From Pantoea latae (lineage in GTDB: Bacteria > Pseudomonadota > Gammaproteobacteria > Enterobacterales > Enterobacteriaceae): a stretch of DNA of 64,000 bases. The stretch covers positions 1 through 64,000 of the forward strand of contig NZ_MWUE01000012.1 in NCBI RefSeq assembly GCF_002077695.1, given 5' to 3'. The translations under genes and the position numbers were made by a program. A model generated the notes under the pieces. The model had not been told where the DNA came from. It worked only from the letters and a program-made list of their open reading frames with translations, and searched no databases. Of this stretch, positions 9,343-20,308 are shown in pieces (position 1 is the first letter of the stretch; the number at the start of each line of letters is the position of its first letter).

Positions 9343-9373
9343 AAAACCGGAAGCATCGCGCTTCCGGTTTTTG
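9343..9373. terminator. Bidirectional terminator between yfeC and gltX
   Basis: Perfect 11-bp stem AAAACCGGAAG (9343-9353) with CTTCCGGTTTT (9361-9371). A and T tracts on both sides let it serve both convergent genes. Confidence 0.85.
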
Positions 9374-9377
9374 TTTG

Positions 9378-10793
9378 TCAGGCCTGCGCCTCGCGCTCCG
9401 CGATAAAGGCCAGCGCTTTTTCAATGCGCGCCACGCTGCGGCGCTGTCCAATCGCTTCCACGGTTACGTCCAGGCCAGGCGACTGCCCTGCGCCGGTTAC
9501 AGCGACGCGCAGCGGCATGCCGACCTTGCCCATCCCAACTTCCAGCTCGTCCGCCGTGCTCTGAATCGCATGGTGCACGTTTTCCGCCGTCCAGTCGGTG
9601 ATGGCGGCCAGTTTGTCGCGCACCACTTCCAGCGGCTGACGCGCCACCGGGCGCAGATGTTTCTTCGCCGCGTCGGCATCGAATGCATCGAACTCTTCAT
9701 AGAAGTAACGGCAGGAAGCCGCCATCTCTTTCAGGGTCTTGCAGCGTTCGCTCAGCAGCGTCACCAGCTTCGCCAGCTCCGGGCCGGTGCGCGTGTCGAT
9801 ATTCTGCTGTTCAATGTGCCACTGCAGATGGGTCGCCACATATTCCGGCGCCAGGCTGTTAATGTAGTGATGGTTCAGCCACTGCAGCTTTTCCGTGTTG
9901 AACGCGCTGGCGGATTTGCTCACGGCGTCCAGCGTAAACAGCTCTTTCATCTCTGGAATTGTGAAGATCTCCTGATCGCCATGGGACCAGCCCAGACGCA
10001 CCAGGTAGTTGAGCAGCGCTTCCGGCAGGTAGCCGTCGTCGCGATACTGCATCACGCCCACCGCGCCGTGACGCTTAGAGAGTTTTTTGCCGTCGTCGCC
10101 GAGGATCATCGAGACGTGCGCGTACACCGGCACCTGCGCGCCAATCGCCTTGAGGATGTTGATCTGGCGCGGCGTGTTGTTGATATGGTCTTCGCCGCGG
10201 ATCACATGGGTGATGCCCATGTCCCAGTCATCGACGACGACGCAGAAGTTATAGGTGGGCGAACCGTCGGTGCGGCGGATAATCAGGTCGTCGAGTTCCT
10301 GGTTGCTGAACTCGATGGGGCCGCGGATCTGGTCGTCGAAAATGACCGAGCCTTCCTGCGGGTTGCGGAAGCGCACCACGCACGGCTCATCCGCCGCGTG
10401 ATGTTCGTGACTGTCGCGGCAGCGGCCGTCGTAACGCGGCTTTTCGCCGTTGGCCATTTGGGTTTCGCGCAGCTGCTCCAGACGCTCTTTCGAGCAGTAG
10501 CATTTATAGGCGGTGCCGGCGTCCAGCATCTCGTCAATGACCGCGTTGTAGCGATCAAAGCGTTTGGTCTGGTAGTACGGGCCTTCGTCCCAGTCCAGGC
10601 TCAGCCAGTTCATGCCGTCCATAATGGCTTCGATAGCTTCCGGCGTCGAACGCTCGAGGTCGGTGTCTTCGATGCGCAGGACGAATTCGCCCTGGCTGTG
10701 ACGAGCGAAGAGCCAGGAGTAGAGCGCGGTACGTGCGCCGCCGACATGCAGGTAGCCGGTTGGGCTGGGCGCGAAGCGAGTTTTGATTTTCAT
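9378..10793 (-). CDS. gltX: Glutamyl-tRNA synthetase
   Basis: Charges tRNA-Glu with glutamate in the cytosol, for translation and tetrapyrrole synthesis. The 471 residues match E. coli GltX. Class I signatures are present: [15 protein letters not shown] (HIGH type) near the N-terminus and KKLSKRHGA (KMSKS type) near residue 240. A zinc-binding-type Cys cluster (CYCSKERLE, then CRDSHEHH) lies near residue 100. Divergent from the tRNA Val-Lys operon, as in E. coli. Confidence 0.98.
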   Translation of the reverse strand: MKIKTRFAPSPTGYLHVGGARTALYSWLFARHSQGEFVLRIEDTDLERSTPEAIEAIMDGMNWLSLDWDEGPYYQTKRFDRYNAVIDEMLDAGTAYKCYCSKERLEQLRETQMANGEKPRYDGRCRDSHEHHAADEPCVVRFRNPQEGSVIFDDQIRGPIEFSNQELDDLIIRRTDGSPTYNFCVVVDDWDMGITHVIRGEDHINNTPRQINILKAIGAQVPVYAHVSMILGDDGKKLSKRHGAVGVMQYRDDGYLPEALLNYLVRLGWSHGDQEIFTIPEMKELFTLDAVSKSASAFNTEKLQWLNHHYINSLAPEYVATHLQWHIEQQNIDTRTGPELAKLVTLLSERCKTLKEMAASCRYFYEEFDAFDADAAKKHLRPVARQPLEVVRDKLAAITDWTAENVHHAIQSTADELEVGMGKVGMPLRVAVTGAGQSPGLDVTVEAIGQRRSVARIEKALAFIAEREAQA

Positions 10794-11019
10794 TCAGCAG
10801 TGCCTTAGATGCGCGGGTTCGTTGTCTGGATGACAAAAAACGGGTTAGACGCGAAAAACAGTGCGCACATTCTAGCACCTGGCGTTGAATCCTCAATGAC
10901 TGCGCGTCGGCGCAAAGGGGTAAAGAGGCGGGTTTCTGCTAATAAAACCAGCACATTGGCTAAAAGCAGTGCGGGATGCCTAATTTTGAAGCGAACGCGC
11001 ATTTTAGTTTTAAAAAGCG

Positions 11020-11047
11020 TTGACTCACTTCGAAGGATCCCTATAAT
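11020..11047 (+). promoter_or_regulatory. Promoter of the tRNA Val-Val-Val-Lys operon
   Basis: TTGACT and TATAAT separated by 16 bases, with a G/C-rich discriminator, 17 bases before the first tRNA. This is the expected stringent-type tRNA promoter. Confidence 0.85.
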
Positions 11048-11064
11048 GCGACTCCACACAGCGG

Positions 11065-11140
11065 GGGTGATTAGCTCAGTTGGTAGAGCATCTCCCTTAC
11101 AAGGAGGGGGTCGGCGGTTCGAGCCCGTCATCACCCACCA
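11065..11140 (+). tRNA. tRNA-Val (UAC)
   Basis: A 76-nt cloverleaf with encoded CCA and anticodon TAC in CTTACAA. First of three valine tRNAs that are identical in the mature sequence. Equivalent to valU. Confidence 0.97.
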
Positions 11141-11178
11141 CTCTAAAGGTGGCCCGCAGTGAACAAGAGATAAGATAT

Positions 11179-11254
11179 GGGTGATTAGCTCAGTTGGTAG
11201 AGCATCTCCCTTACAAGGAGGGGGTCGGCGGTTCGAGCCCGTCATCACCCACCA
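11179..11254 (+). tRNA. tRNA-Val (UAC)
   Basis: Second identical valine tRNA, 38 bases after the first. Equivalent to valX. Confidence 0.97.
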
Positions 11255-11295
11255 TATCTTAGTCAGATGACGCTCTTGTTAAGCAGTACCGAAGT

Positions 11296-11371
11296 GGGTG
11301 ATTAGCTCAGTTGGTAGAGCATCTCCCTTACAAGGAGGGGGTCGGCGGTTCGAGCCCGTCATCACCCACCA
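11296..11371 (+). tRNA. tRNA-Val (UAC)
   Basis: Third identical valine tRNA, 41 bases after the second and only 4 bases before tRNA-Lys. Equivalent to valY. Confidence 0.97.
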
Positions 11372-11375
11372 CTTC

Positions 11376-11451
11376 GGGTCGTTAGCTCAGTTGGTAGAGC
11401 AGTTGACTTTTAATCAATTGGTCGCAGGTTCGAATCCTGCACGACCCACCA
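11376..11451 (+). tRNA. tRNA-Lys (UUU)
   Basis: A 76-nt cloverleaf with encoded CCA and anticodon TTT in CTTTTAA. Last tRNA of the operon and equivalent to lysV. Its last 19 bases begin the tandem repeat that follows. Confidence 0.97.
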
Positions 11452-11661
11452 ATTCAGAGAAAAGCGCCTTTAAGGCGCTTTTCTCGTTTCTGCGCGCTGT
11501 GGGTTAGTGCCTTTCAGGCGCACGGGATGGGCCGTTACGTAAAGTCGGCGTGAACACGTCCGTGTGGCCTCGGCCGCCGCTTCCCTGCGGCGGACGCTTT
11601 ACTTCACGGCCCATCCTGCGCGCCTTTATGTGGCATCGTGCGGCGTTTGAGAAAAAACAGG
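11433..11661 (+). repeat. tRNA-Lys-derived tandem repeat, copy 1
   Basis: A 229-base unit starting inside the T-arm/acceptor end of tRNA-Lys and running past the terminator into a strongly structured segment. An outer stem pairs 11523-11535 with 11606-11618. A further GTAAAG/CTTTAC stem and inner hairpins (ACAC-N4-GTGT, CCGCCGC-N6-GCGGCGG) follow. Copy 2 lies 308 bases downstream without indels. The organisation (3' tRNA end plus downstream repeat) is the one described for E. coli tyrT and its rtT RNA, but the sequence is not recognisably the same. Confidence 0.85.
11458..11484 (+). terminator. Terminator of the tRNA Val-Lys operon
   Basis: AGAAAAGCGCCTT and AAGGCGCTTTTCT form a near-perfect 13-bp stem around one base, seven bases after tRNA-Lys. 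Confidence 0.75.
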
Positions 11662-11740
11662 GTTCGACTGAATCGCCCGGAGCGATTCAGGCTGATGCGC
11701 AGCATCACCCGCAGGGCGAGGCCCCGGACGGGCCGAGGCT
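11662..11740. other. Hairpin-rich spacer between the two tRNA-Lys repeats
   Basis: Seventy-nine bases present once only. They hold three short perfect hairpins in a row: GAATCG-N7-CGATTC, TGATGC-N3-GCATCA and GGCCC-N5-GGGCC. No coding signal is convincing. Confidence 0.6.
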
Positions 11741-11969
11741 AATCCTGCACGACCCACCCATTCAGAGAAAAGCGCCTTCCAGGCGCTTTTTTCGTTTCTG
11801 CGCGCTGTGGGTTAGTGCCTTTCAGGCGCACGGGAGGGGCCGTTACGTAAAGTCGGCGTGAACACGTCCGTGTGGCCTCGGCCGCCGCTTCCCTGCGTCG
11901 GACGCTTTACTTCACGGCCCCTCCCGCGCGCCTTTATGTGGCATCGTGCGGCGTTTGAGAAAAATCAGG
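11741..11969 (+). repeat. tRNA-Lys-derived tandem repeat, copy 2
   Basis: About 96% identical to copy 1, with nine differences counted by eye and no indels. It starts with the last 18 bases of tRNA-Lys before the terminal A (CCA has become CCC), so it cannot give a functional tRNA. In the outer stem, T11528-A11613 of copy 1 becomes G11836-C11921 here, and a G-T wobble becomes G-C. The structure is therefore kept although the sequence changes. Confidence 0.85.
11768..11792 (+). terminator. Second copy of the tRNA-Lys terminator
   Basis: AAAAGCGCCT pairs with AGGCGCTTTT across a 3-base loop and is followed by more T. This is the copy-2 counterpart of the operon terminator, with a better T run. 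Confidence 0.6.
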
Positions 11970-12012
11970 AGTAGCTTTCCCAATCTTTTCCAAACCTTAA
12001 CGCTTTCCTGCC

Positions 12013-12039
12013 TCAAGCGTTTTTCTCCCGAACCGATAA
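12013..12039 (+). promoter_or_regulatory. Sigma-28 (FliA) flagellar-type promoter
   Basis: TCAAGCGT, then exactly 11 bases, then ACCGATAA. The FliA consensus is TAAAGTTT-N11-GCCGATAA. It lies 31 bases before the start of the FlxA-like gene, whose E. coli namesake is known to be FliA-dependent. Confidence 0.75.
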
Positions 12040-12069
12040 CGATCATGTCTATTTGCAAGGAGAAAGACC

Positions 12070-12417
12070 ATGTCATCAATATCCGCTTTATCAGCCAGTA
12101 CAGGCAGTAGCGCCGGCAGCAGCAGCGCCAGCGTATCGTCGCAGATTTCTGCGCTCAACAAGCAGATCCAGAGCATCACGAAGCAGGTCAAAGAGCTGTC
12201 GGATAATCAGGATCTGACCGACGAGCAGAAGTCCGAAATGGAGCAGATGTACCAGTCGCAGATCGCCATGCTCGAAGCGCAGATCGCCCAGCTTGAGCAG
12301 AAGCAAACTGAGCAGGCGCAGCAGAACAGCGAACCGGCAAAACAGGTGAGCGGCGTGCAGGCTGCTGACGGCGTTAACCGCCCCACAGAAACCAACAAGA
12401 TTAACGTCTATATCTAA
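12070..12417 (+). CDS. FlxA-like family protein
   Basis: Protein of 115 residues. A Ser-rich N-terminus (1-25) is followed by a heptad-rich coiled coil (about 26-85, with repeated Q-x-x-x-L patterns such as [13 protein letters not shown]) and a polar tail. It resembles E. coli FlxA in size and coiled-coil layout, and that gene belongs to the flagellar regulon. The molecular role of the family is unknown. A strong AAGGAG ribosome site is present. The sigma-28 promoter supports expression with late flagellar genes, although no flagellar gene is nearby. It overlaps the convergent yfeR by four bases. Confidence 0.75.
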   Translation: MSSISALSASTGSSAGSSSASVSSQISALNKQIQSITKQVKELSDNQDLTDEQKSEMEQMYQSQIAMLEAQIAQLEQKQTEQAQQNSEPAKQVSGVQAADGVNRPTETNKINVYI

Positions 12418-13334
12418 AACGCCGGATTGATCGCGCGTTGTTGCGTCAGCAGCGTCGCCTGCTGACGCGCTTCCTGCCAGATCGCCTGCGCCGCTGGCGT
12501 CAGCGAACGGTTTTTCCGCTTGACCAGCACCAGGCTGCGGTTGATTTCCGGATAGAGCCGCCGCACAGTCAGCGCCCTGCCCGCTGGAAGCGGCAACGCC
12601 AGCGCCGGCAAGATACTGATGCCGATGCCCGCATCGACCATGGGAAACAGCGTTGCCGGATGGCCGATATCCTGCACCACGTTAATCTCAACCTCCTGCT
12701 GACGCAGCGCCGCGTCAATCAACACCCGACTGCCCGATGCGTAATCCTGCAGCACCATGTCGCGTCCCGCCAGCATGCGCCACTGCGCCTTAGCCACGGC
12801 GGCCAGCGGATCGTCGCTGCGGCACAGCAGCAAAAAAGGCTCGTCCAGAATCGGCTGACAGTCGAGATCGCTGCTGTTAAGCGGCCCGATAACGATGCCG
12901 AAATCGACCTCGGCATTGCGTACGCTCTGCAACACTACCTGCTGCATCCGGTCATGCAGAATCACCCTGATGTCGGGATAGCTTTGCTGGCTGGCGGCGA
13001 GGCACTGCGGCATCAGGTGCGCGGAGATGGTCTGGCTGGCGGCGATGCGCACCGTGCCGCTGCGCTGCTCGCCATAGCTACGAATATCGAGCAGCGTAGA
13101 GTTCATCTCCTCCAGCAGGCTCGCCATGCGCGACGCCAGCTGCTGCCCCGCCTCCGTCAGCATCACCTCGCGCGTGGTGCGGTCCAGCAGCCGTACGCCG
13201 ATGGCCGCCTCCAGCTCTTTAATACTGTGGCTGACCGCTGACTGACTTAGCCCAATCGCCTGCCCGGCCTGACTAAATCCGCCGTGATGGGCGACGGCGA
13301 CAAAGGTGCGCAGCTGACGTAGCGTGTAATTCAT
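12414..13334 (-). CDS. yfeR: LysR-family transcriptional regulator YfeR
   Basis: A 306-residue LysR regulator. The N-terminal winged helix-turn-helix ([20 protein letters not shown], then [13 protein letters not shown]) spans about 1-62, followed by a periplasmic-binding-like effector domain. Divergent from yfeH, as in E. coli, so it probably controls yfeH and itself through the 95-base gap. The effector is unknown. It overlaps the convergent FlxA-like gene by four bases. Confidence 0.9.
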   Translation of the reverse strand: MNYTLRQLRTFVAVAHHGGFSQAGQAIGLSQSAVSHSIKELEAAIGVRLLDRTTREVMLTEAGQQLASRMASLLEEMNSTLLDIRSYGEQRSGTVRIAASQTISAHLMPQCLAASQQSYPDIRVILHDRMQQVVLQSVRNAEVDFGIVIGPLNSSDLDCQPILDEPFLLLCRSDDPLAAVAKAQWRMLAGRDMVLQDYASGSRVLIDAALRQQEVEINVVQDIGHPATLFPMVDAGIGISILPALALPLPAGRALTVRRLYPEINRSLVLVKRKNRSLTPAAQAIWQEARQQATLLTQQRAINPAF

Positions 13335-13429
13335 CTAAATAGCTCATAGATTAATGCAATAAATCAATTTTATTTCTAAACCCGCTTCGCGCACAATCAC
13401 TGCATGTAATTTTTAACCGGATTTTAACA

Positions 13430-14440
13430 ATGGGATTTCTGCGACTCGATCCGATGATGATCAAACTGATCATCACGGTGCTGCTGGCCACCTTCTTGCC
13501 CGCTAAAGGCGTCTTTGTCGACATCTTTGAATACCTGACCACGGCCGCTATCGCCCTGCTCTTTTTTATGCACGGCGCCAAACTGTCGCGCGAAAAGATC
13601 ATTGCGGGCAGCAGCCACTGGCGGCTGCACCTGTGGATTATGTTCAGCACCTTTGTGCTCTTCCCGATAATCGGCCTGCTGATCGTCTGGTGGCATCCGG
13701 TGAACGTCAGCGCGGAGATCTATACCGGCTTTATCTATCTCTGCATTCTGCCCGCCACCGTGCAGTCCGCTATCGCCTTTACCTCCATGGCGGGCGGCAA
13801 CGTCGCGGCGGCAGTGTGCAGCGCCTCGGCCTCTAGCCTGCTGGGCGTCTTTATTTCGCCGCTGCTGGTGAATCTGGTGATGGACGTGCACAGCAGCGCG
13901 CCGACCAACGGGCTTGAGCAGGTCGGCAAGATTATGCTGCAGCTGCTGGTGCCTTTCGTGCTGGGTCATCTGTCGCGTCGCTGGATTGCCGGCTGGGTGG
14001 AAAAACATCGCGGCCTGATCGGCAAAACCGACCAGACCTCGATTCTGCTGGTGGTCTACTCCGCCTTTAGCGAAGCGGTGGTCAACGGCATCTGGCATCG
14101 CGTCGGCATCGATACGCTGCTGTGGATTCTGGCGGGCTGCGTGCTGCTGCTGGCGCTGGTGCTGGCGATCAACATCGCCGCCTCGCGCCTGTTCGGCTTT
14201 AACCGCGCCGATGAGATCGTGGTGCTGTTTTGCGGCTCGAAAAAGAGCCTGGCGAACGGCGTGCCGATGGCCAATATTCTGTTTCCAGCCAGCGCGGTGG
14301 GGATTATCGTGCTGCCGCTGATGATCTTCCATCAGGTGCAGCTGATGGTCTGCTCCTATATCGCCCAGCGCTATAAAGCCAGCCACGACAAGCAGCTGGC
14401 GCAGCAGGTGAAGCCAACCGTGGTCGAGTCGCAGAAGTAA
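13430..14440 (+). CDS. yfeH: Bile acid:sodium symporter-like membrane protein YfeH
   Basis: A 336-residue inner-membrane protein with about ten hydrophobic helices, from the SBF-like (BASS) transporter family. Matches E. coli YfeH in length and in being divergent from yfeR. The family moves organic anions with sodium, but the YfeH substrate is not known. GSKKSLANGVPMA is a conserved family segment near residue 270. Followed immediately by a strong terminator. Confidence 0.9.
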   Translation: MGFLRLDPMMIKLIITVLLATFLPAKGVFVDIFEYLTTAAIALLFFMHGAKLSREKIIAGSSHWRLHLWIMFSTFVLFPIIGLLIVWWHPVNVSAEIYTGFIYLCILPATVQSAIAFTSMAGGNVAAAVCSASASSLLGVFISPLLVNLVMDVHSSAPTNGLEQVGKIMLQLLVPFVLGHLSRRWIAGWVEKHRGLIGKTDQTSILLVVYSAFSEAVVNGIWHRVGIDTLLWILAGCVLLLALVLAINIAASRLFGFNRADEIVVLFCGSKKSLANGVPMANILFPASAVGIIVLPLMIFHQVQLMVCSYIAQRYKASHDKQLAQQVKPTVVESQK

Positions 14441-14441
14441 C

Positions 14442-14468
14442 AAAAAGCCCGCCGAAGCGGGCTTTTTT
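14442..14468 (+). terminator. yfeH terminator
   Basis: AAAAAGCCCGC (14442-14452) pairs with GCGGGCTTTTT (14457-14467), with six T in all. It reaches the stop codon of the convergent ypeB and may serve both. Confidence 0.85.
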
Positions 14469-14685
14469 ACGTCGTGCGTTTAAGCGGTTTTACCAGGCCT
14501 TCCAGCCCTTCCACCTTGATGGCAAGCGTAAGCTGCATCAGCTCGCCTAAGCGCCCTGAGGGAAACTCCGCCTTGCGCGCAAACCACAGCAGATAGGGCT
14601 CCGGCAGATCGATCAGCAGGCAGCCTTTATATTTGCCGAACGGCATCGCCGTATTGGCGATTTCAACCAGCTGTGCCTTGTCCAT
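14467..14685 (-). CDS. ypeB: YpeB, DUF3820 family protein
   Basis: Small soluble protein of 72 residues. MPFGKYKGCLLIDLPEPYLLWF is the DUF3820 signature, quoted in part as PFGKYKG and PEPYLLWF. It lies one base after the ligA stop on the same strand, so it is probably co-transcribed with ligA as in E. coli. The function is unknown. The family fold is sometimes compared with exonuclease-associated modules, which I cannot test here. Confidence 0.9.
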   Translation of the reverse strand: MDKAQLVEIANTAMPFGKYKGCLLIDLPEPYLLWFARKAEFPSGRLGELMQLTLAIKVEGLEGLVKPLKRTT

Positions 14686-14686
14686 A

Positions 14687-16714
<2,028 letters not shown>

Positions 16715-16720
16715 TCAGAT

Positions 16721-16746
16721 AAAAAACCCCCGACAGGCGGGGGTTT
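16721..16746 (-). terminator. zipA terminator
   Basis: AACCCCCG and CGGGGGTT arms around ACAGG, with a six-T run on the minus strand, between zipA and ligA. Confidence 0.8.
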
Positions 16747-16771
16747 GGTGAATCAGGATTAACGGTCTGGC

Positions 16772-17821
16772 TTATTCTCGGGATTCGATCACGTCGCGAA
16801 TGCGGTTTTTATAGGTTTCCAGCTTCTGCGGCGTCATCATGCGGCGCTCATCATCCAGCACCACGCCGCCAACATCATCGGCGATACGCTGTGCGGACTG
16901 CAGCATCAGCTTAAAGTTTTGGTTCGCATCACCGTAGGAAGGCACCATCATAAAGATGGAGATGCCTGGCGTGGCGAAATCGGACATTTCATCCGGGTTA
17001 AACGAGCCTGGCTTCACCATATTGGCGAGGCTGAACAGCACCGGGCCGCTGCCCGCCGGGCTGAGATGACGATGGAAAATATTCATTTCGCCGAACTGGA
17101 AGCCCGCCTGCAGAATGCCCTGCAGCAGCGCTTCACCGTTCAGCGTGCCGCCCGCGTGAGCCGCAACGTGCAGCACCAGCACCGTCTCTTTCGGCTTGCC
17201 TGGCGCTTTCGGCGCGTCCTGATGCACCGGCTCAGCAGGCTGCGGCGCAGCATGCTCATGCGGGTGAGAAACGGGCTGCTGCGGCTCTGCCTGGTACTCT
17301 GGCTCTGGCTGGGCCGCTTCCAGCGGATCTAAATCGAGCAGCGGATCGGCCTGAATCGGCTGAGCGGGCGCAAAGCGCGGCGCGGGCTCCTGCGGCGCTG
17401 GGGGGCGAACCGGCTGAGGTTGCGCACGCGGCGGCTGAGACGGCTGGCGCGGCGGTTGCGGCGCCAGCAGCGGATCGTTTTCCGGCTGCGGCTGAGACTG
17501 CGGACGCGCGGCGGGCTGACGCGGCGTCTCCGCCGTGGCGCTAAACACCGGCGCATCGTCCTGCTGCTCGTCCTGGAAAGTGTCGATGCGCGGCTCCTGA
17601 TGCGGTCGCTCATGACGCACGCGAACGTCGCCGACGCTCTCTTCGTCGTCGGTCAGACCCTCTTCATCGTCGCGCTGGTCGCGCTGTTTGAGCCTTTTGT
17701 GCGGGCGATCGCGGAACACTGACGAACGCTCTTTACGGCTGGTCCACAGCCCGTGAAGAAGGAGCGCTATAATGGCGATCGCGCCAACAACGATTAATAT
17801 CAGACGCAAATCCTGCATCAT
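16772..17821 (-). CDS. zipA: Cell division protein ZipA
   Basis: Anchors and stabilises FtsZ at the inner membrane during septation. 349 residues from the MMQDLRLIL start, which matches E. coli ZipA exactly. A longer reading frame starts 13 codons earlier but is not conserved. One N-terminal transmembrane helix (about 5-25) is followed by a basic/acidic stretch, a Pro/Gln-rich linker (about 85-205) and the globular FtsZ-binding domain (about 212-345, [20 protein letters not shown]). Confidence 0.96.
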   Translation of the reverse strand: MMQDLRLILIVVGAIAIIALLLHGLWTSRKERSSVFRDRPHKRLKQRDQRDDEEGLTDDEESVGDVRVRHERPHQEPRIDTFQDEQQDDAPVFSATAETPRQPAARPQSQPQPENDPLLAPQPPRQPSQPPRAQPQPVRPPAPQEPAPRFAPAQPIQADPLLDLDPLEAAQPEPEYQAEPQQPVSHPHEHAAPQPAEPVHQDAPKAPGKPKETVLVLHVAAHAGGTLNGEALLQGILQAGFQFGEMNIFHRHLSPAGSGPVLFSLANMVKPGSFNPDEMSDFATPGISIFMMVPSYGDANQNFKLMLQSAQRIADDVGGVVLDDERRMMTPQKLETYKNRIRDVIESRE

Positions 17822-18039
17822 TGTATTCTCTGTTGTTCCAATACCTTGCCACCGCGGCAAACTTTATCCTCTAACTGTATTTGCCCAGCTAAACAAGTGC
17901 AAGCTCGTGCAGTATTTTCTGACAAATAAGATAGTCACCCCACGTTTTTTTGCTGTTTTTTCACACAATCGCCTCATGGTCAGGAGAAAAAGCCAGGTTA
18001 TCATGGTCTCGCCTGATTATTTCCTGGAGAGTTGCCTGT

Positions 18040-18807
18040 ATGGCCCGAGAGAACACTGTCTCACGTTACAACGGCGTGCACTATTTTAGCGAGGGCTGGA
18101 GACTGGTTCGTCTGCCAGGTATCCGGCGTTTCGTGATTATTCCGCTGCTGGTCAATATCCTGCTGCTGGGCGGCGCTTTCGTCTGGCTGTTTTACCAGCT
18201 GGGCAGCTGGATCCCGCGGCTGATGGCGCAGATCCCCGACTGGCTGCAGTGGTTGAGCTATCTGCTCTGGCCGCTGTCGGTGATCTCTATCGTGCTGGTG
18301 TTCAGCTACTTCTTTTCTACTATTGCCAACTGGATCGCCGCGCCTTTTTGCGGCCTGCTGGCAGAGCAGCTGGAGGGCCGTCTGACGGGCAAACCGCTGC
18401 CGGACAGCGGCTGGCTGGCGATGATGAAAGATTTGCCGCGCATCATGAAGCGCGAACTGCAAAAGCTCGGCTACTATCTGCCGCGCGCGCTCGGCCTGCT
18501 GCTGCTCTATTTTATTCCTGGCTTCGGCCAGACGGTGGCGCCGGTGCTGTGGTTTCTGTTTAGCGCCTGGATGCTCTCCGTGCAGTACTGCGACTATCCG
18601 TTCGATAACCATAAGGTCAGTTTTCAGCAGATGCGCGGCGCGCTGCGTCGCCATAAAACGGCCAATATGCAGTTCGGCGCGCTGGTGAGCCTGTTCACTA
18701 TGATCCCCATCCTTAACCTGGCGATTATGCCGGTGGCGGTGTGCGGCGCGACGGCGATGTGGGTCGATCGCTATCGCGGGCAACTGGGGCGCACTGAGCT
18801 ACGCTAG
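18040..18807 (+). CDS. cysZ: Sulfate transporter CysZ
   Basis: High-affinity sulfate uptake at the inner membrane for cysteine synthesis. 255 residues from the ATG at 18040, chosen because it has a CTGGAGAG ribosome site and matches the E. coli N-terminus, while the frame is open 30 codons further upstream. Hydrophobic hairpins include [13 protein letters not shown] and the conserved [14 protein letters not shown] and [17 protein letters not shown]. Next to cysK, as in E. coli. Confidence 0.94.
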   Translation: MARENTVSRYNGVHYFSEGWRLVRLPGIRRFVIIPLLVNILLLGGAFVWLFYQLGSWIPRLMAQIPDWLQWLSYLLWPLSVISIVLVFSYFFSTIANWIAAPFCGLLAEQLEGRLTGKPLPDSGWLAMMKDLPRIMKRELQKLGYYLPRALGLLLLYFIPGFGQTVAPVLWFLFSAWMLSVQYCDYPFDNHKVSFQQMRGALRRHKTANMQFGALVSLFTMIPILNLAIMPVAVCGATAMWVDRYRGQLGRTELR

Positions 18808-18949
18808 TACTCTTCAGAGCGCCTTATGCAATTTTTAGCAGGGCTTATTGCGCGGGGACATATAGATATGCGTTTTCTTTCCTTCCGCGCGAAGACAGAA
18901 AGGGTATGCTCAGTGGGTTCCCAATAATTCATACAGTTAAGGACAGGCC

Positions 18950-19921
18950 ATGAGTAAGATCTATGAAGATAACTCGTTGACAATTGGTCATACGCCACTG
19001 GTTCGACTGAACCGCATCGGTAACGGCCGCATTCTGGCGAAGGTAGAATCCCGTAACCCGAGCTTCAGCGTAAAATGCCGTATCGGTGCCAATATGATTT
19101 GGGACGCAGAAAAACGCGGTATTCTGAAACCTGGCGTTGAGCTGGTCGAGCCGACCAGCGGCAATACCGGCATCGCGCTGGCCTATGTCGCCGCCGCGCG
19201 CGGCTACAAGCTGACCCTGACCATGCCGGAAACCATGTCCGTCGAGCGTCGCAAGCTGCTGAAGGCGCTGGGTGCTAACCTGGTGCTGACCGAAGGGCCG
19301 AAAGGCATGAAAGGCGCTATCGCTAAGGCGGAAGAGATTGTCGCCAGCGATCCCGACAAATATGTGCTGCTGCAGCAGTTCAGCAATCCGGCCAACCCGG
19401 AAATTCACGAGAAAACCACCGGTCCTGAAATCTGGGAAGATACCGACGGCGCGGTAGACGTGTTTATCGCCGGCGTCGGCACCGGCGGCACGCTGACCGG
19501 CGTCTCGCGCTACATCAAAAATACCAAAGGCAAGAAAGAGCTGATTACCGTGGCGGTGGAACCGACCGATTCACCGGTGATTGCTCAGGCGATCGCCGGT
19601 GAAGAGATTAAACCGGGTCCCCACAAGATTCAGGGTATCGGCGCCGGCTTTATTCCCGGCAACCTCGATCTCGACCTGGTTGACCGCGTAGTGGCGATCA
19701 CCAACGAAGAGGCGATCAGCACGGCGCGTCAGCTGATGGAAGAAGAAGGCATTCTGGCGGGCATCTCTTCCGGCGCAGCCGTCGCCGCAGCGCTCAAGCT
19801 GCAGGAAGATGAAGCCTTCGCTAACAAGAACATTGTGGTCATCCTGCCCTCCTCTGGCGAGCGCTATCTCAGCACCGCGCTGTTTGCCGATCTTTTCACC
19901 GAGAAAGAGCTGCAGCAGTAA
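18950..19921 (+). CDS. cysK: O-acetylserine sulfhydrylase A (cysteine synthase A)
   Basis: Makes cysteine from O-acetylserine and sulfide with PLP. 323 residues, as in E. coli. PLP lysine K42 lies in FSVKCRIGA. The substrate loop TSGNTG and phosphate loop GTGGTLTG are present. It follows cysZ after a 142-base gap that should hold a CysB-dependent promoter, although I cannot define the CysB sites. Followed by a strong terminator. Confidence 0.98.
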   Translation: MSKIYEDNSLTIGHTPLVRLNRIGNGRILAKVESRNPSFSVKCRIGANMIWDAEKRGILKPGVELVEPTSGNTGIALAYVAAARGYKLTLTMPETMSVERRKLLKALGANLVLTEGPKGMKGAIAKAEEIVASDPDKYVLLQQFSNPANPEIHEKTTGPEIWEDTDGAVDVFIAGVGTGGTLTGVSRYIKNTKGKKELITVAVEPTDSPVIAQAIAGEEIKPGPHKIQGIGAGFIPGNLDLDLVDRVVAITNEEAISTARQLMEEEGILAGISSGAAVAAALKLQEDEAFANKNIVVILPSSGERYLSTALFADLFTEKELQQ

Positions 19922-19942
19922 CGCCAGATTCCGAAAACGTTG

Positions 19943-19970
19943 AAAAAAGCACCCAAATGGGTGCTTTTTT
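19943..19970 (+). terminator. cysK terminator
   Basis: AAAAAAGCACCCA pairs with TGGGTGCTTTTTT around two bases. A very strong intrinsic terminator 21 bases after the cysK stop. Confidence 0.9.
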
Positions 19971-20308
19971 GTGGCGTAGATCGCACTTTCACCACCGCCC
20001 AGATTGATTTCAGTGACTCAGCTCTGGTATTTAAGCTGCCAATTATTTCGGTGCCTGAAATTAATCCGCCCTTGAAGTGGATCAAGCTGAATCGATTTAC
20101 GCATTTGGCGAAACGGCGAATCACGGCATAATTAGCAGCTGAAGCGCTCGACAGGGATTTTGACCCTTCAACTGGAATGACACACTCATTCAAGCGCATT
20201 TAATGGTCAGCGTAACGCTATACCCGCGCACCTACACAGGCTAAAGTTACGGCTCCAGGCTAGACTTTAAGTCCATAACACCAAACCTGATAACGTTGGG
20301 GAAACAGA
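19971..20308 (+). promoter_or_regulatory. ptsH upstream region
   Basis: With the terminator this gap is 387 bases and contains no accepted gene. At 19970-19985, TGTGG-N6-TCGCA is a CRP-like palindrome with one mismatch per half-site. Close to ptsH, GGCTAGACTTTAAG and ATAACGTTGGGGAAACAG resemble the E. coli pts leader. A minus-strand frame at about 19971-20199 reads protein-like but matches nothing I know. Confidence 0.5.

Noticed and set aside
9375-10808. Plus-strand 477-codon frame opposite gltX
   Set aside because: Exact shadow of gltX. Composition is that of the antisense strand.
11741-11758. Second tRNA-Lys gene
   Set aside because: Only the last 18 bases of the tRNA are present and the CCA end is CCC. 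It is a repeat boundary, not a tRNA.
11550-11861. Open frame of 103 codons spanning the tRNA-Lys repeats
   Set aside because: It crosses from copy 1 through the spacer into copy 2, has no ribosome site and consists of Pro/Arg-rich sequence dictated by the hairpins. E. coli tyrT repeats were once thought to code a basic peptide, so it is noted, but RNA structure explains the DNA better.
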